Part shown: piece by piece, positions 11,701 through 23,726 of the stretch
Layout: each line of letters starts with the position of its first letter
How positions within the stretch are numbered: position 1 is the stretch's first letter
NCBI GenBank assembly: GCA_022559845.1
Contig: CM040125.1
Coordinates: 288,782,200 to 288,846,199 of the forward strand
Source: Amorphophallus konjac
Taxonomy: Eukaryota; Streptophyta; Magnoliopsida; Alismatales; Araceae
Length of the DNA stretch: 64,000 nucleotides
Direction: 5' to 3'
Program-made: the position numbers and the translations under genes
The notes under the pieces: model-generated
The model's database searches: none
The model's input: only the letters and a program-made list of their open reading frames with translations
Told to the model about the DNA's origin: nothing

Positions 11701-12054
11701 GTGGTTCATAGAGATATAAAATCCTACTGAGCTTTTAGCTCACCCTACGTTTTGGTTAATTATTGCAGGAAATGAAAATGTACAAGGGAATGGACAAGAG
11801 TGAGAGAGTGATTTTCCTTTTTACCTAGGTTTATGTAGATCATTAGTGTTTTTACAAGAATGATGTACTTTGGGATAGGAAGTTGTAATTTGCCTTTATG
11901 GCTTATGAATTAGTGATGTAAACTTCATTTTGATGGAATAAAAGTACCATTTTCCTATTCATTTCTGTCTTTAGAAATAAAATTGTAGATGCTCTGATCG
12001 ACACGATTGTTTACGACTCGTCGCGCCATCGATATTCCGCATCGGAGCGTTACA
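8749..12054 (+). repeat. Tekay 3' LTR
   Basis: This is the partner of 765-3995, 3306 bp long. It repeats the TATA box (9280-9287), the palindrome cluster (about 9590-9870) and the AGCATG block (about 10225-10990). It carries an extra AAATA-rich stretch at about 9988-10035 that is absent from the 5' LTR. It ends TTACA where the 5' LTR ends TGACA. Confidence 0.92.
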
Positions 12055-12106
12055 TGAAAAGTTAATTAGCTTGGTCATTAGAAGTAGGGTGCTAGAGATC
12101 AAAGCC

Positions 12107-13312
12107 TCAAGGAGAGGCAGGAGGTGTGCGTGAACGCCGGAGAAAATCAGAGAGATCGTCAAACTTGGAGTTTTGAATGCCAATGGCAGTATGGAGTGAG
12201 TCAATGGAGTCGGCCATGGCAGTGAACTTCTGAAGATAAGTATCATGATGAAGCTTCATCTCCTTGACTTCCTATGTGAGGGCATCCACAGATTCTTTGA
12301 CATTGCAAACTTCATCAGCTAATTCGTCAAATTTGGTGTTCATTGATGTATCTGCTGAAGATGTAGCCTGTGACACTCTGGTTCTGGCAGTTCTGCTGAT
12401 GGGTTTTTCATGATCTTCACCTTCATTCTGCTCAGACGTTGCTGCCGGGGCATTACCTTTCTTTGACGGAAGTGTGCGAACGAGAACACCATTTATCAAT
12501 TCATATCCCATGTTAGTGCAGATGGATGGGATAGTATAGATGTCGGCATCCTTAATTGGATGACTGACCTACTGACTCAAGTCAATATGCAAGGACTGAA
12601 AAATTGGTGTTAAAGCAACTCCATAAGGTAAATTCCGATTCTTGGACTTCCTGCAGCTGGTTATGTACTCCATCATCACCTTTGGGAAGTTAACCGGTTC
12701 TCCACTCATGATTTGTACAAATAGGAATTTGTGCATGTCAGTTACTTGTTCCCTAGACTCTGATCTTGGCAATAGAATAGTGGTCATCATGTGATGCATA
12801 ATTCCTTGAAGGGATGGGAATTCATTTACATTGAGCTTCGGTACACACCCTGGTGTTGCTACCTTATCCGTCATTAGTTCATATGCAAGTTCTTCAGAAT
12901 AAATGGCTTCTTCATAAATCACCCCACTATCCCAAGGCAAATTTAGAGCTTTTCCTATCAATTGAGCAGTTAAAGGAACAAAATGCCCATCTAATTTTGT
13001 GTGCATCTCATCATTTTTTACAACCATATTTCCATAGAACTGATGAACTAGTGAATGATAGACTCTTCTGTGCTCAGTCATGAATGGAATCAAATTTGGC
13101 TGCTTCCTCAACAATTCTACTAACCTTGGCAGAGCAGTTTCGATGCTTCTAAAATCAATGGCACGAGGTCGTAACACTTTTCTCTCAACCAGCATTTTTG
13201 TTTCAGCAGCCCTTTTCCTTGTCTGAGCCTGGGCTTCTTTGTCCTTGCGCCATAGCTCTGTTAGGATGCGGGCTTCCTCTTTCTCTAACACCGATCTTTT
13301 CTTGGGTGCCAT
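12107..13312 (-). pseudogene. SIRE-like env-like / putative plant transposon protein, two in-frame stops
   Basis: The minus-strand frame opens with ATG at 13312 (MAPKKRS, basic N-terminus) and runs 402 codons. It is broken only by in-frame stops at 12569-12571 and 12272-12274. The N-terminal 250 residues, with RAIDFRS, GKALNLPW and YEEAIYSEE blocks, resemble the 'putative plant transposon protein' domain common in the env-like region of SIRE elements; this is recognised from memory, not from a search. The C-terminal part (FDELADEVCNVKESVDAL and onward) looks like a heptad coiled coil. There is no convincing signal peptide or membrane segment, so an envelope role is not supported. Its place between gag and the 3' LTR fits SIRE. 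Confidence 0.65.
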
Positions 13313-15551
13313 TTGTGTAGCTTGGCAAGCAGATGGAGGACGGAGACACGGTAGTGAGACCCTCGAGGAGATGGAGGGCTTCCTCTGACTGTCTGGACTT
13401 CACGCCACGAACAACAACTTCTTCCAAACAGATGTGCTTCGTATGAGGGCGCCATGATAGCTTCAAGAGGAAGAAGAAGGGGCGAACACCGCCGCTCGCC
13501 GGAGGGTGCCTCTGGAAGAGTTGGCGTGGAGGAGCCGCAGAGGGCTGGAGGGGGAGTGGAGAGGAGGAGCTACGGAGGCTTGGGAAGAGGAGGATCGTCC
13601 ATTGGAGGTGCGGACGGTCGTCCGTGGAAGGTCGCGGAGGAAGGTTAGGGCAGGAGAGAATGGGTGGAGAATGGGTTTACGATGTAGAGAAGAGGGTTTA
13701 AGGAAGATGGTTCGATCAGATTTGGCCAAAGGAAGACACCCAAGTCACCTTGGGTTCGAGCCAGAGAGCAACAGGTGTGAGGAGTGAACCATGTGGTCCG
13801 GTTCACAAACCGGGTTCCGAAACAAAAGTGTCGACCTTGTGGGTCAACACATTTTGAAGACAATTCTATCTTGCGATAAAAAGAAGAAGGAAGGGTAAAA
13901 GGTCTACCTTAGGGGTCGACACTTCTTCTACACTTTGAAGAATCAAGAGGAATGTAGTGAATGGAAGGCCAAATGAATCAAACTTGGTATCCACGAAATG
14001 ATAAACACAAATTGGGCAATATGTGGGTTGTTCAACTGAAAAGGTTGGTCTTGGACACGTGAAATCAAATAACCACACTTTGATGATCAATTCAATTAAA
14101 CATGCAACCACTTATTTCTAATATCCATCACAAATCATTTAGATTTAAACAGTGAAAGGAATAACACTAGATTTGAGTTAAGCACATTCCATCCTCATGA
14201 ATGGCATTAAAGCTAAGATTTCTTACCTTATCTCCTTCATTCTAAGCACTTTAATGAATTCAAGATTAAAGCATGTTAGAGTCACCAATTGCAACCAATT
14301 GACTCTGTGCATCAGAACTCATGGTCAGTGAAATATGAGATAAAGTCCGAGGAATGGACATAATGTCAGAGCCGTAACTCAACGCACAAAACAGTTCAAT
14401 CAGAATTTGTATTCCTTTCAGCCATCATAATTCTTAGTTGGTCACAAGAGAGTGATTCTAACCAACTCAGTTCAACAATCAAATAGACATGGTTTTCTCT
14501 TCAGCAAAATTTATTTTTAGAGGAAATTCTAGGAATATGAGTGAGATAGTAGATTCAAAGTGAGTTGCATGCTCCAATTAGGGGGTTTAACAATCAAGTT
14601 CTTATGGAGCATTCCTAGCATGCAGGCAGACAAGCAAGCATATTTAGGTATAAGATTAAGCATGAAGGTCCCTTAAGGATGGGTATAAGAAGAATACAAT
14701 AGATTTAAGCAATTATGTCCATGAACCATATTAACATGGTGGTGCTTACAAGTAGACGTATTGCTTAACCATTGATGATCAACTAATTCAGGAAATACAT
14801 TCAAACAATCAAGCTCATATTCAACATGTGAACGATGAAGAATGACTTTCAAAACAATATGGATAATCATATGTTCTAAGTTACACTAACAAGAATCTCT
14901 CCTCCCTACATTTCAATACAAAATGCTCAACTTTTGGTAGCTTCGCACAGTCCCATACAATTTTGTATTTATTTTAAATAGCAACATGACTAACCTTTTG
15001 ACACGAGGCATGCCCTTTATCTCAGCGGCAGTTCCCGGCTACTCGGTATCATCATTTATGATAATGTGGATAAGACACTTTCTGATGCGAGTTTCCTCCT
15101 TTATTTCAGGGGGGATTCCCGATGTACTTGATGTCAAATCACACTTATTCAATTTTTGGTGGGACTGACAGCTTTTTCCTCACGAGTCACTAGACTTAAT
15201 GTAGGGGTTTAAGAATCCTTAAAAGTATTGAGTGGAATAACAGAGATCCTTATTGAATGAAATCAGTTGTATCAAAGTTCCATATGAAGTGAGTGATTGA
15301 GCAGATAGTAGTAAATGAATTAGCATGTTCAAGGTTTAGTCTCCCCCTAAGTGTATGCACGATTGAAAACCAAAATGACCTTGTTAATATGTGCCATGAG
15401 GCATTCATGCCTGAATCAATGCAAATTTATTTAAAAAGGTTGTTCGGTCGTAGAAGAGTTCAAAAAGAAACGGATGTATATGATATACACTCAAGCATGT
15501 CAAAATGGTGTATTCAAGCGAGTTGATTATCGGTACGTGGCAGAGGACATA
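13313..15551. other. Non-coding interior of the SIRE-like derivative (pol position)
   Basis: No pol motif was found on either strand. The GC-rich stretch 13440-13700 gives short open frames on both strands that look fortuitous. Two imperfect GTGTCGACC...GGTCAACAC palindromes (about 13828-13850 and 13893-13921) use the same word as the SIRE-like LTR at 31021-31258, so part of this segment may be an old LTR fragment. A PPT-like run (minus strand, near 15339-15349) also occurs. The LARD-like element begins at 15552. Confidence 0.45.
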
Positions 15552-18500
15552 TGTAATACCCTGGATCTTGATGGATCTTTTGCAGGTCTTGTTGGATCCC
15601 TGCTGGATCTTTTGAATCTCTTTTGGATTGCTTTCGTTGAGTTTCGGTTCGCTTTTGTGGCTTCCGAGTTGAGTTTGACGAGCCGTGTGGGTTTTTCTCA
15701 CGTACTAGTTACGGAACCCTACGGTGAGTTTGTTTGTCAATTCTCGAACTTGTTAATGCTACAGTGATGATGTACTCTTCGAGCCGGTCGTTTTGACTAT
15801 TTTTTCGTATTTTTCTGAATTTGTGCATTTTTGGCGCATTTTCGGAATTTTTGGAAATTAGGAAAATTTCCTAATTTCTTTTCTATTTCTTTTCTTTTCC
15901 TCTCTCCTCCTTCTCATTCACCGCCGTCGCCTCTCTCTCTCCCGTGTTCTCTCCCGTTCGCCTCCTCGGCTCCGGCTGCCGACGGAGGACCTAGAGGCAC
16001 GTGTTGGGGACGTGATGGAGCTGGCCGGGTGCGCGATGGAGCAAGGATCGGATCGATTCTGGCGCGATCCCGAACGGCGGATTCAAAGCCGGTGAAATCG
16101 GTTCGCGAGTGGTTTTCGGCGTGGTTTAGTCCCTTCGGGGAACGGTTTCTTCGGTGGAGGTAGGGTGACTGATCCTTACTTCGTCCTCTCCATTTTCCCT
16201 ACCATTGCACGACGTTCGGCTAGGAAACGGTCGAGTTTGGGCTTGGTTTGCCTAAACCGTGATTTTTGTGGTTTTTAGGGTCGGCCGGTAAACGGCGACT
16301 GTTTACGGCGTAGTTAGTTTCTAACTGACCGCTGGGATGTCAGGATCCCACCCACGTTGATTTCGTGTCGTTTGGTGTTCATTCAAGGCCGGTAGAATCC
16401 CGGGAACCTCGGTGACCCACTTTGGGTGGATTTGATGAAATCGCCCGGATCTTGAGGTTGTGAGCTTGCATGTGGGCGTTTTGGCCCTCTTGTGTTGTTT
16501 ATAGTCGTTTGGGTTTGGTTCCCCTGTGTTTCGCTGTGAATGGGGCGTGGAACGGGTCGGTTTGGCCGTTCCTCTGTTTTCCCGCCGTGACTGATGTAAC
16601 GGTCATTCCAGTGGCCGTCACTTGTATATAACAGCCCTACGACTGACCGCTACTTCGTCTGAGGTTTTTGAGCTTTCTGGCTTCCGGGTGAGTGACGGCC
16701 CTAGGGTGGCGCGTCGCTTCCCTGTAACGCGCCTAGGTCTGCGCGTTACTTCGCTTGTTGTTATCTTATTTTGGGGTTGAGTCGGTTGGTCTAACGCTCT
16801 TGACCCAGCGCGTTAGGTGGAAGTAACGCGCCCTGCCTTGGCCGTTATTGTTCGTTTGACCGACGTTTGATCGTTGAGGCGGTTCCCCTGATGGATGGGA
16901 TCGCATCCGTTATTTTGAGTGTAACGTGCCTGCCCCTGGCCGTTGCATCCTGTTTTGGTCGACTGTGGGTGGCAGTGCCGTTGGTTGTAACGCGCCTGTC
17001 CCCATGCGTCGTTTGTGTGTAACGCGTCCTTCTTGGACCGTTACATGCTGTTTGGCTGAGGGTTGTGGGTGTTGTGCTGTTTGATGGTGTAACGGCCGTG
17101 CCCCTGTGCGTCGTTATCGTATAACGCGCTTGCCCCTTGCCGTTATTTGTTGTTTTATGCTGGGTTGAGGGTGGCTGTGCTGTTGTGTGTAACGCACCTG
17201 CCCCTGTGCGTCGTTTGGTTCTGGTGCGTCTCCCCTGTCGCGTTGCTTGGTTGTAGCGCGCTTGGCCTTGTGCGTTACTTGGCCTTGATTCGTGTGTTTG
17301 TGTTTTAGAGTGGTTAGGGTGGTGTATGTGAGACGGCCTGTTGTCTGTCCGTCGTTTGGGTGTAACGGTCCAGGTCTAGACCGTCATATGCTTGTAGCGG
17401 TCTAGGGGTGGTGCGTTACTTGCCCTGTGCTTCGATTTCCGTGTTTTGGTTTCTGCTTGTCTTGGCTTGGCCTTGTGGTCTGCCCGTTGTCCCGTGGATG
17501 TCTTCCAACTTCCTATGAGGGCTAAGACTACGTTGTGAGGTGGCCAGGAGTCTTTTTGCTTGAGGTAGGACTCTCTTTCCTACTGTTCAAGCATTGTGTT
17601 GGGTTTAGGTCAACCCAGTATGACCCAGTGGTTGAGATGTGACCTTGTGTGTGTGTGTCTCGGAGGTTGTGCCCGGCTCGAGGCACTACTTATGGATGCC
17701 TCGAGGTGTTGCCTTACCTTGCTTTGCGTGTCCAGGTGTGCTGAGGGTTCTTGGTGTTTCCCTCAGGTCTCCGTGTGTCATTTTCTGCGGAGCGTTGTTT
17801 TGCTGGCTTAGGATTAGATCGATTGGCGGCTTATTCCGCTGTTTGTGACGATCTTGCCGTTGAGTCGTCTGACTCAAGGATCGTTGTGTTGTAGGTCTAG
17901 TTGCCTGATCTTGAGTCTGTTGGCGGTTGTCTAGCTGCCTTGGTGCTTTGTGGTGCACGAGACAGGGCTTTTCTTAGACTGTCTGTGCTTTAGCACCTAT
18001 GTTTCGGAGTCTGTGCCTTGTGAGCCTCCCCAAGTTGTAGCCCTAGGCTTTTGCCGACCCACCGGGAGTGGTGGAGGGGTGTTTCCTGTTGCGTTTGGTA
18101 CGTACGGTTTTTAAGCTAGTTCGTGGGCCCCGGCCAACGGTAGCGTCCTACTGAGGGGAATACTAGCTAGAGGCCTGACCTAGGTAGAGGTCGGTGTGTG
18201 CACACGTGGTCAGGGACTGGGGACTTGCGCTGACGGGCGTGGCCCAGACTAGTCACTCTCAGATGGTGCTGTAGTTTCGTGCTGTGGTACCTTGTTTCCT
18301 TGGAACGTCGTTGTTCCTTGGACCTGGTTCTTGGTGTGTCTTGTCCTTGAGTGACATGACACTTGTGACGCAGTGTAAGACGTCAGTGGATGCATCTGGC
18401 TGTTCTTCTGGGAGGAGGGTGCTCCTGTCACTTGGTGCGGTGACTCTCAGCGTTTTCTTGCGTGCTGTGACCTTTTCGAGTTGCCCGCTTGTGGCTGTAC

Positions 18501-19331
18501 TCGAGGTCAGTGTTCTGTAGTTTGCCTGACGTTCTTGTCATGCGTGGGGCTGTGTGCACGATGTTTCCAGTCGTGTTTGTCTGTGTTTTCGGCGTCGGCG
18601 TCTGCCTTCGCCTTTGTTTTGGCCGATGGACTGGGTTACCCTACTGGGTAAGTTTGGGGTTGACAGTCTGTTGCCGTTTGGAGTAGCTTAGGGTGCCGAG
18701 TTTTCCTCGGTGGCCGTTGTCCCATGTTTTATGGCCTCGCTCTTCTTTGTTGTTGAGCTCCCCTTGCTCTTAGCCTGTTCCCTACTCCTGCTGTACCCTG
18801 TCTGTTTACAGCTTTGTAGTGTAGCTTTTCCTGCTTTGCTAAACTCGTTGCTTCTGTTGCTTCCGTTGCACTGTGCGTTCTCCCGTGGGGATCCGCGTGA
18901 CCCCTACTGAGTTTCTGTTTAGAGACTCACCCCTGCTTTTCAGGTGAGTTTCGCCGCTAGCCTCTGCTGTTCTTGGTGGAGCGCATTGTTGTAGCTGCCA
19001 GCTGTACCTGCGTCGGGCTTCTCCCGACTCTTGTGTACGTTCTTTTTATCAGACTATACTTATTGTCTTTCCTTTGGACTAGACTCTGGTGTATAATTGT
19101 AGAATTTGAATTTTTAATGAAAATGTAATTTTATTTCTGCTACTTTAGCAAACCGTTCTAATGAAATTTAATTGCTTGCTGTTATATCTGTCAGTTCAAT
19201 ATACTACACGACACTCCTTTTTCCCTTCGGCGCTTTCCCGCGCTTGGGAGGCCTCGCGGGTCCCATGCGGTACCACGTGTATCCAGTAGTCCTACTGGAT
19301 ATATCCGGTATCCGGAATCCGGGTCGCTACA
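15552..19331 (+). repeat. LARD-like 5' LTR
   Basis: This LTR is G/T-rich on the plus strand over much of its length. A TATATAA at 16625-16631 (24800-24806 in the 3' copy) is the best core-promoter candidate. A long array of GTAACGCGC words lies at about 16690-17420. No protein is recognised; short open frames here reflect base composition. Confidence 0.88.
16690..17420 (+). repeat. GTAACGCGC / GCGCGTTAC word array in the LARD-like LTR
   Basis: More than ten GTAACG or GCGTTA/GCGTCGTT words recur about every 40-80 bp. One pair forms a perfect hairpin at 16724-16749 with 9 bp arms (GTAACGCGC, GCGCGTTAC) and an 8-base loop. In the 3' LTR copy, 24966-24991 has arms CTAACGCG and CGCGTTAG. The array is repeated at about 24870-25600. 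Confidence 0.75.
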
Positions 19332-19333
19332 GC

Positions 19334-19345
19334 TGGTATTAGAGC
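19334..19345 (+). other. Primer-binding site of the LARD-like element (one mismatch)
   Basis: TGGTATTAGAGC lies 2 bp after the 5' LTR. It differs at one base from the initiator Met-tRNA PBS TGGTATCAGAGC. The same primer is presumed. Confidence 0.75.
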
Positions 19346-20227
19346 ATTGTTGTGTGAAGTACATGAGAATCTCAGATATACAGTTTCCAGAGTCGTGAAG
19401 GTCCAGTATAGTCTCTTGCTGGCTTAGGTGTTGCGATGGTTTATCGCGTTGTTTTCTATGTGTGGTCTTGTGCATGCTTGGTTGGCACTGTGCGAGATGG
19501 TTTTGCTCTCGTCTGGATGTGACGAGGTGCTTTGTTCGGTTTTAATGTTGGTCTCGATCGTGTTGCACTTGGCAGTGTTTGTCGGTTGACATGAACCTGC
19601 AGTGCCTTGTTCGAGCTATTTTCGGTGTTTTGCTCAGGTGGCTTATGACTTTTAGTGTTGGTGTGATGACCATGCACGTTCTTACGTTGCTTTGGTTGTC
19701 CCAGCTTGAGTTTGCTCAGCTCCTGATGTGTTTTGCTTCTGTTGAAGTGCTCGTTTAGATTCCGTGTTGGAGAAGTTGCTCAGGCGAGCTAGGATTTCCC
19801 TTCCTGGTGAGCTTTGGTGGTTGAGCTTCTTGCTTCCTATCCCTTCTGGTGGAATCTTTTTCGAGGTTTACCTTGGATTTGCTGTCTTAGTGATGCCTTT
19901 GTCCTGTGTCTGCTTAAGTGTGGACAGTCTTATTTTGCGCCGGATCTATCATTTGTCGTACGGTTGCTTAGCTTTGGACTCCATGAGGGTGTTAAGAGCT
20001 GCTGTGTACCGTACTTGTCGTGCTGTGTCTAGCGGCCGGTGTATCGTGAAGGCTCATCTATCATTTTCAGGACGTGAAGGTAAGCTGAGATTGATGCTTT
20101 CCTTGTGCTTTGTGCTGAAGCTGGTGCTCTTCTCTTGTTGCACTTAGGCTCCTTGTGATCGGTTGTTCACGGGATCGGTACTCGTGGCGTGTTAATTGCG
20201 ATCTTTGTTCATTGCGATGGCACCTGG
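19346..20227 (+). other. LARD-like internal region, left part, non-coding
   Basis: Strongly G/T-biased plus strand. Open frames of 60-130 codons occur in several frames (for example 19764-20147), but none shows a gag, protease or RT motif, and their Cys/Leu/Val-rich composition mirrors the base bias. Judged non-coding. Confidence 0.6.
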
Positions 20228-22590
20228 TGATGTGACACAACCTAAGACTTAGGCAAACAAGGACATTTGCAATTAAAACGGGCCAATTTGGGCCGCCGCT
20301 CTCTCGTCGCTCACCCAAGCCTGGGGTAACAATGTGAGGTTGAGGGGTTGGGCCCTTGCTAGTAGAGGGCCAGCAAGGCCAAGATGAGATTCCCAATGGG
20401 TGTGGATGCCCAATTCAAGGGGACCGACAAGTGCCAAAGGCACCGGTTGCACTCCTCCCACGGTGATCACTCAAGACAACGGGGCTTGAGGATCGGGCTC
20501 TCACTCGCATAACCAGCGGAATTAAGAACTAATATTGAAAGACAAGCACTAAATGGAGTGAAGGTGTGAGCACTTACTCGACCGGTTTGAAGAAACCGGT
20601 CCCGATCGGAGACGAGTGCGAGTGGGGAGGCGAGTGGATGCCCACATGCCGCGTCGGTGTTGCTTTACCTGCCCAAAGGTTTACAACACTATACCTCTCG
20701 CAGGAGGGGGACCTTGGGGAGGGGGTTAATGATATTACAATCAATACTACCTCCACGCAGGGAGGGGCCTTCAGCCGGCCAAGCGGGGCGGGGAAATTAG
20801 AGCGAAGAGAGATGACTAAGTGATGGCACCGAATCTGCCTGCCCTCTGCAATAGGGGACTGACAGTTGGTGTTGAAGCTGCAGAACTCGATCAGGAATTT
20901 TTCCGAGGGCGAGACTAGTGGGGAAACCTTCGTTACTGGGGCTGGAATGCTTCAGAATTTTGTCAATTGCTTTAGGGGTCGCTGCTGGCCTGGGTGGGAA
21001 CTCGAACAGGGTCACTGATTCTCGGACTGACAGCAACATGTTACTAACAGCAGGAAGAAGAAGTTGCCCCGGCCGCTCCCGAACTCCAAATCAGGTGCCG
21101 TCAGAACTGTTGGAACCGTGGACGAGTCTTATTTACAGTAAAACTGACGGGGAAGCAGAACGATGTCGGAGAAGTTCAGGAGACTCAGAAAAATGCTGAC
21201 AGGTCGGAGCAGACTGTGGGTAGCAGAACCGCGTAGCTGAGGGAGAAAAAATGATAACTTTAAATCACAAATGCCGATTGAAGTTCCGTTCCTTGATTCT
21301 GGAAGTAGACAGGGCGATGAAGAACGTTTCAGAAGAACTATTGAGCTGGTTCCTCCAAGGTTCGTCGTGGTAGAGCTTCTAATCAGGTTCAGGTCTTCAG
21401 CAGAGGTAGTACTGCACAGCTGTTGGAGAACGGACCTCCCGGACGCCTCGGAGCTCGGATGGGGACGAAATCACCACCGTTGTGAAGAGGACAGGTAGCC
21501 GCTTCCGTGGATGCCTCTTGGACCTTCAGACTCGCAGGGATGTGGCCGTGGTGGCCGCTGTAAGTTGCTGGTTCTTCTGCAACTTTGGGATTGCCAGCTG
21601 CAACTTCGGAGTAGCTTCCAATGATCAAGAAAGAACAAGGGGAAGGGCGTCTATGGTGAAGGGGAGGTGGATGAAGGGTGGAAGGGGGGCTTTTGGGAGA
21701 TGTGGAGGGTATCTAATGGTGGAAGGGAGGTGGAGGAAGAAGGGGAGGGTGCAGGTTGCAGCTGGAGGAGAGGGGGGGAAGGGGTGTGCAAGGATGGTGG
21801 GAATGGAGGGAGAAAGGGGCGAACCTAGCCTAATGGGGAAGGGAGGGGGCGGCCAAAGCACTTGGAGGGAAGGGGATTTCAAATTCAAAAGGCCTAGGTA
21901 GTTGGGAGATTGGGTGGGGAAGAGGGTTGATTGTGTTAGAATGGGGAAGATTGTATTGGAATAGGGGGGATAGTGTTGGAATGGGGAAGATTCTACCTTG
22001 GAACTAGGGGGTGGAGTAATGGAGCTATGGGAAGTGGAGGGCCTTTAATGGGGTAGGTGGGGGTTGGGAGTTGGGAGGGAGGCGGAGGAGAGAGAGAAAG
22101 GGGCGAACCCCTTAGTGGAGGAGAGAGAAAGAGAGAGAAGAGAGGGGGGGAGGGGAATCTCTCACCCTAGGGCTTCTCACCCAATTGGATTCACTCCACT
22201 AACTAAGTTTGAAATCTCAAATGGCATTTTCATTGATTGATTCATTAAGTTGAAATGGGGGGGAATGGGGTCCTATATATAGGAAACCGACATTTCTACA
22301 AAAGTCCCTGACAATTGACTCAATGACAAATAACCGAGGGGGTAGGGGAGAGCCCTTGGGCTAAGCCCAATGAATTGGGCCCAATAGCTAACTAGACAAC
22401 CTAATGACACTCAAACTTAGGGAAATGAACACAAGACCTAGGAACATGACTCAAATAAAAGGGAAAATACATCAAATGACTCAAATAAAAATTACATAGG
22501 ACTCAAAATTAAATGACTAGACCATGCCGGATGCAACCGGGGTGAGGAGACGAGCCGTGAACGTGGGCATGGGAGGTGATGGCCCCATCA
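20228..22590 (-). mobile_element. Solo LTR of a TGATG...CATCA family (gypsy-type), inserted in the LARD-like element
   Basis: The sequence begins TGATGTGACAC and ends GGCCCCATCA. It is flanked by a perfect CCTGG duplication (20223-20227 and 22591-22595). The same TGATG/CATCA termini mark the LTRs at 50937-52887 and 57654-59731. A TATA-like TATATATA near 22274-22281 and the LTR layout suggest minus orientation. There is no internal region, so it is a solo LTR made by LTR-LTR recombination. It contains a purine-rich stretch (about 21630-22160) and a short perfect palindrome AGGTGATGG-CC-CCATCACCT at its right end that runs 2 bp past the LTR. Confidence 0.82.
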
Positions 22591-23710
22591 CCTGGTATGT
22601 GATGAGGTGTGACTACCAAGGTTATTCTGTTGCCATGTTCATTGTGTGTTGTAAGAGTACGCAGCGGAAGTGTGTGGGCTGGCTACCCATGGGTTTAGAA
22701 TCGTGTTTTCGAGTTTTTGGCCGGTCGAGAGAATTGTTCTTTCTCGTGGTGACTTTGTCTTGGCTTCCTGTGCCTTGACATTGTTGTTGCCGTGCCGTGT
22801 TGTGTCGGTTGCCCGTTTTCTGTTGGCATCGGCATTTGCGAGTGTTGGGGAACTTGTCGGCATTCCTGCTGATTGAGTACCCTCTACTCTGCATGTCTTT
22901 TCTTGGGTGTTGTGCTCTCGAGGCGTGTTCGTAGTCCTTGAGTTGCGTTCTCTGAGATTGTTGTTGTTTCTCGTTGTTGTAGGTCTTTTTCTTGGTGGGA
23001 AGTCTGATGCGTGACCCGTTTCTTATGGTCGTGTGTTCAGCTGTTCGTGTACCTTGGTGTGACCCTGCTTGCAGTGGTGTTCCAAGGTTCTGTGTGCTGT
23101 GCAGAGCCGGGATCCTGCAGGTGCTGCCGTTGTTATTTTGGCGCTATTTCTTTATGATTTTGTGTCTCTGTCTTGGACCATGGTCTTGTCAGTTGGCTTG
23201 ATGTGCTCTCTTTTCCTGGTGGAGTTAGCTTGCGACTTGATCAGATGTGATAGCTGGCTGAGTGCTGACTTGATTGTGTTTGTGGTCCAGTGTTATTGTT
23301 GTCGTTGGTGTCCTGTGTGCCAGGTGTTCCCTGTTACCTTTGGCACTGGAGCCGATGATGTGGTTGAGATGTCAGCTGTGAGGACTGTGTCTCCTTGTGT
23401 AAGCTGCCGCTTGCCGTGCTGCCGTTGTGTTTCTCGGTTGTCGGTTGTTGTGGCAGTCGTGTCTCCGTTCCTGGTGAGACGTAAACGACGTTGCCCTTGC
23501 TTCGGAGGTGTCAGATGTGTTCACTTTGGTGCCATGCTCGTGCTGTGGACTTGCTGTCTTGGAAGCTAGAGTGTGTACCTGTAATTATGATTTGACGGTG
23601 TTCCTCTGAGCTGTGTTTCTTGAGATTTGTGTCGTTTATCGTGGTTGTGTTGCTGGGTTGTTCTCCCTTGCTTCTCCTTTGTTAGTCCTTAATTTTGAGG
23701 GTGAAATTTC
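22591..23710 (+). other. LARD-like internal region, right part, non-coding
   Basis: This is the continuation of 19346-20227 after the solo LTR, again G/T-rich. The longest frame (23069-23569, 166 codons) is Cys/Val/Leu-rich without a recognisable domain. No element protein is supported. Confidence 0.6.
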
Positions 23711-23726
23711 TTAAAGGAGGGGAGGA
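23711..23726 (+). other. Polypurine tract of the LARD-like element
   Basis: TTAAAGGAGGGGAGGA lies directly before the 3' LTR start TGTAATGCCC. It resembles the Tekay PPT at 8736-8748. Confidence 0.75.

Larger units (their letters stand above)
765..12054 (+). mobile_element. Full-length Ty3/gypsy chromovirus, Tekay/Del type (inactive)
   Basis: The two LTRs (765-3995 and 8749-12054) begin TGTAGAAACCCG and end in TGACA and TTACA. The order is LTR, initiator-Met PBS, gag, protease, RT, RNase H, integrase, chromodomain, PPT, LTR. The C-terminal chromodomain, the long LTRs and the RT/integrase motifs point to the Tekay (Del) chromovirus lineage. The flanking 5-mers GGAAA (760-764) and TGAAA (12055-12059) look like a target-site duplication with one change. 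Stops at 4456, 4624, 5373, 5718 and 7262 and at least three frame changes make this copy non-functional. It sits in the 3' region of the SIRE-like element. Confidence 0.93.

Noticed and set aside
12107..13312. Retroviral-type envelope glycoprotein
   Set aside because: There is no signal peptide, transmembrane segment or cleavage site visible; only position and a plant transposon-type domain support the 'env-like' label.
13454..13787. GC-rich plus-strand frames near 13.5 kb as a plant gene exon
   Set aside because: Open frames exist on both strands because of GC bias; there is no conserved motif and the region lies inside a retroelement.
20228..22590. Helitron, suggested by the hairpin AGGTGATGG-CC-CCATCACCT near the right end
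   Set aside because: A perfect CCTGG duplication and TGATG/CATCA ends identify an LTR; no CTRR end or AT target site was found.
23069..23569. 166-codon open frame in the LARD-like interior as a real gene
   Set aside because: Its Cys/Val/Leu-rich composition follows from the G/T-rich strand, other frames are also open nearby, and no motif is present.
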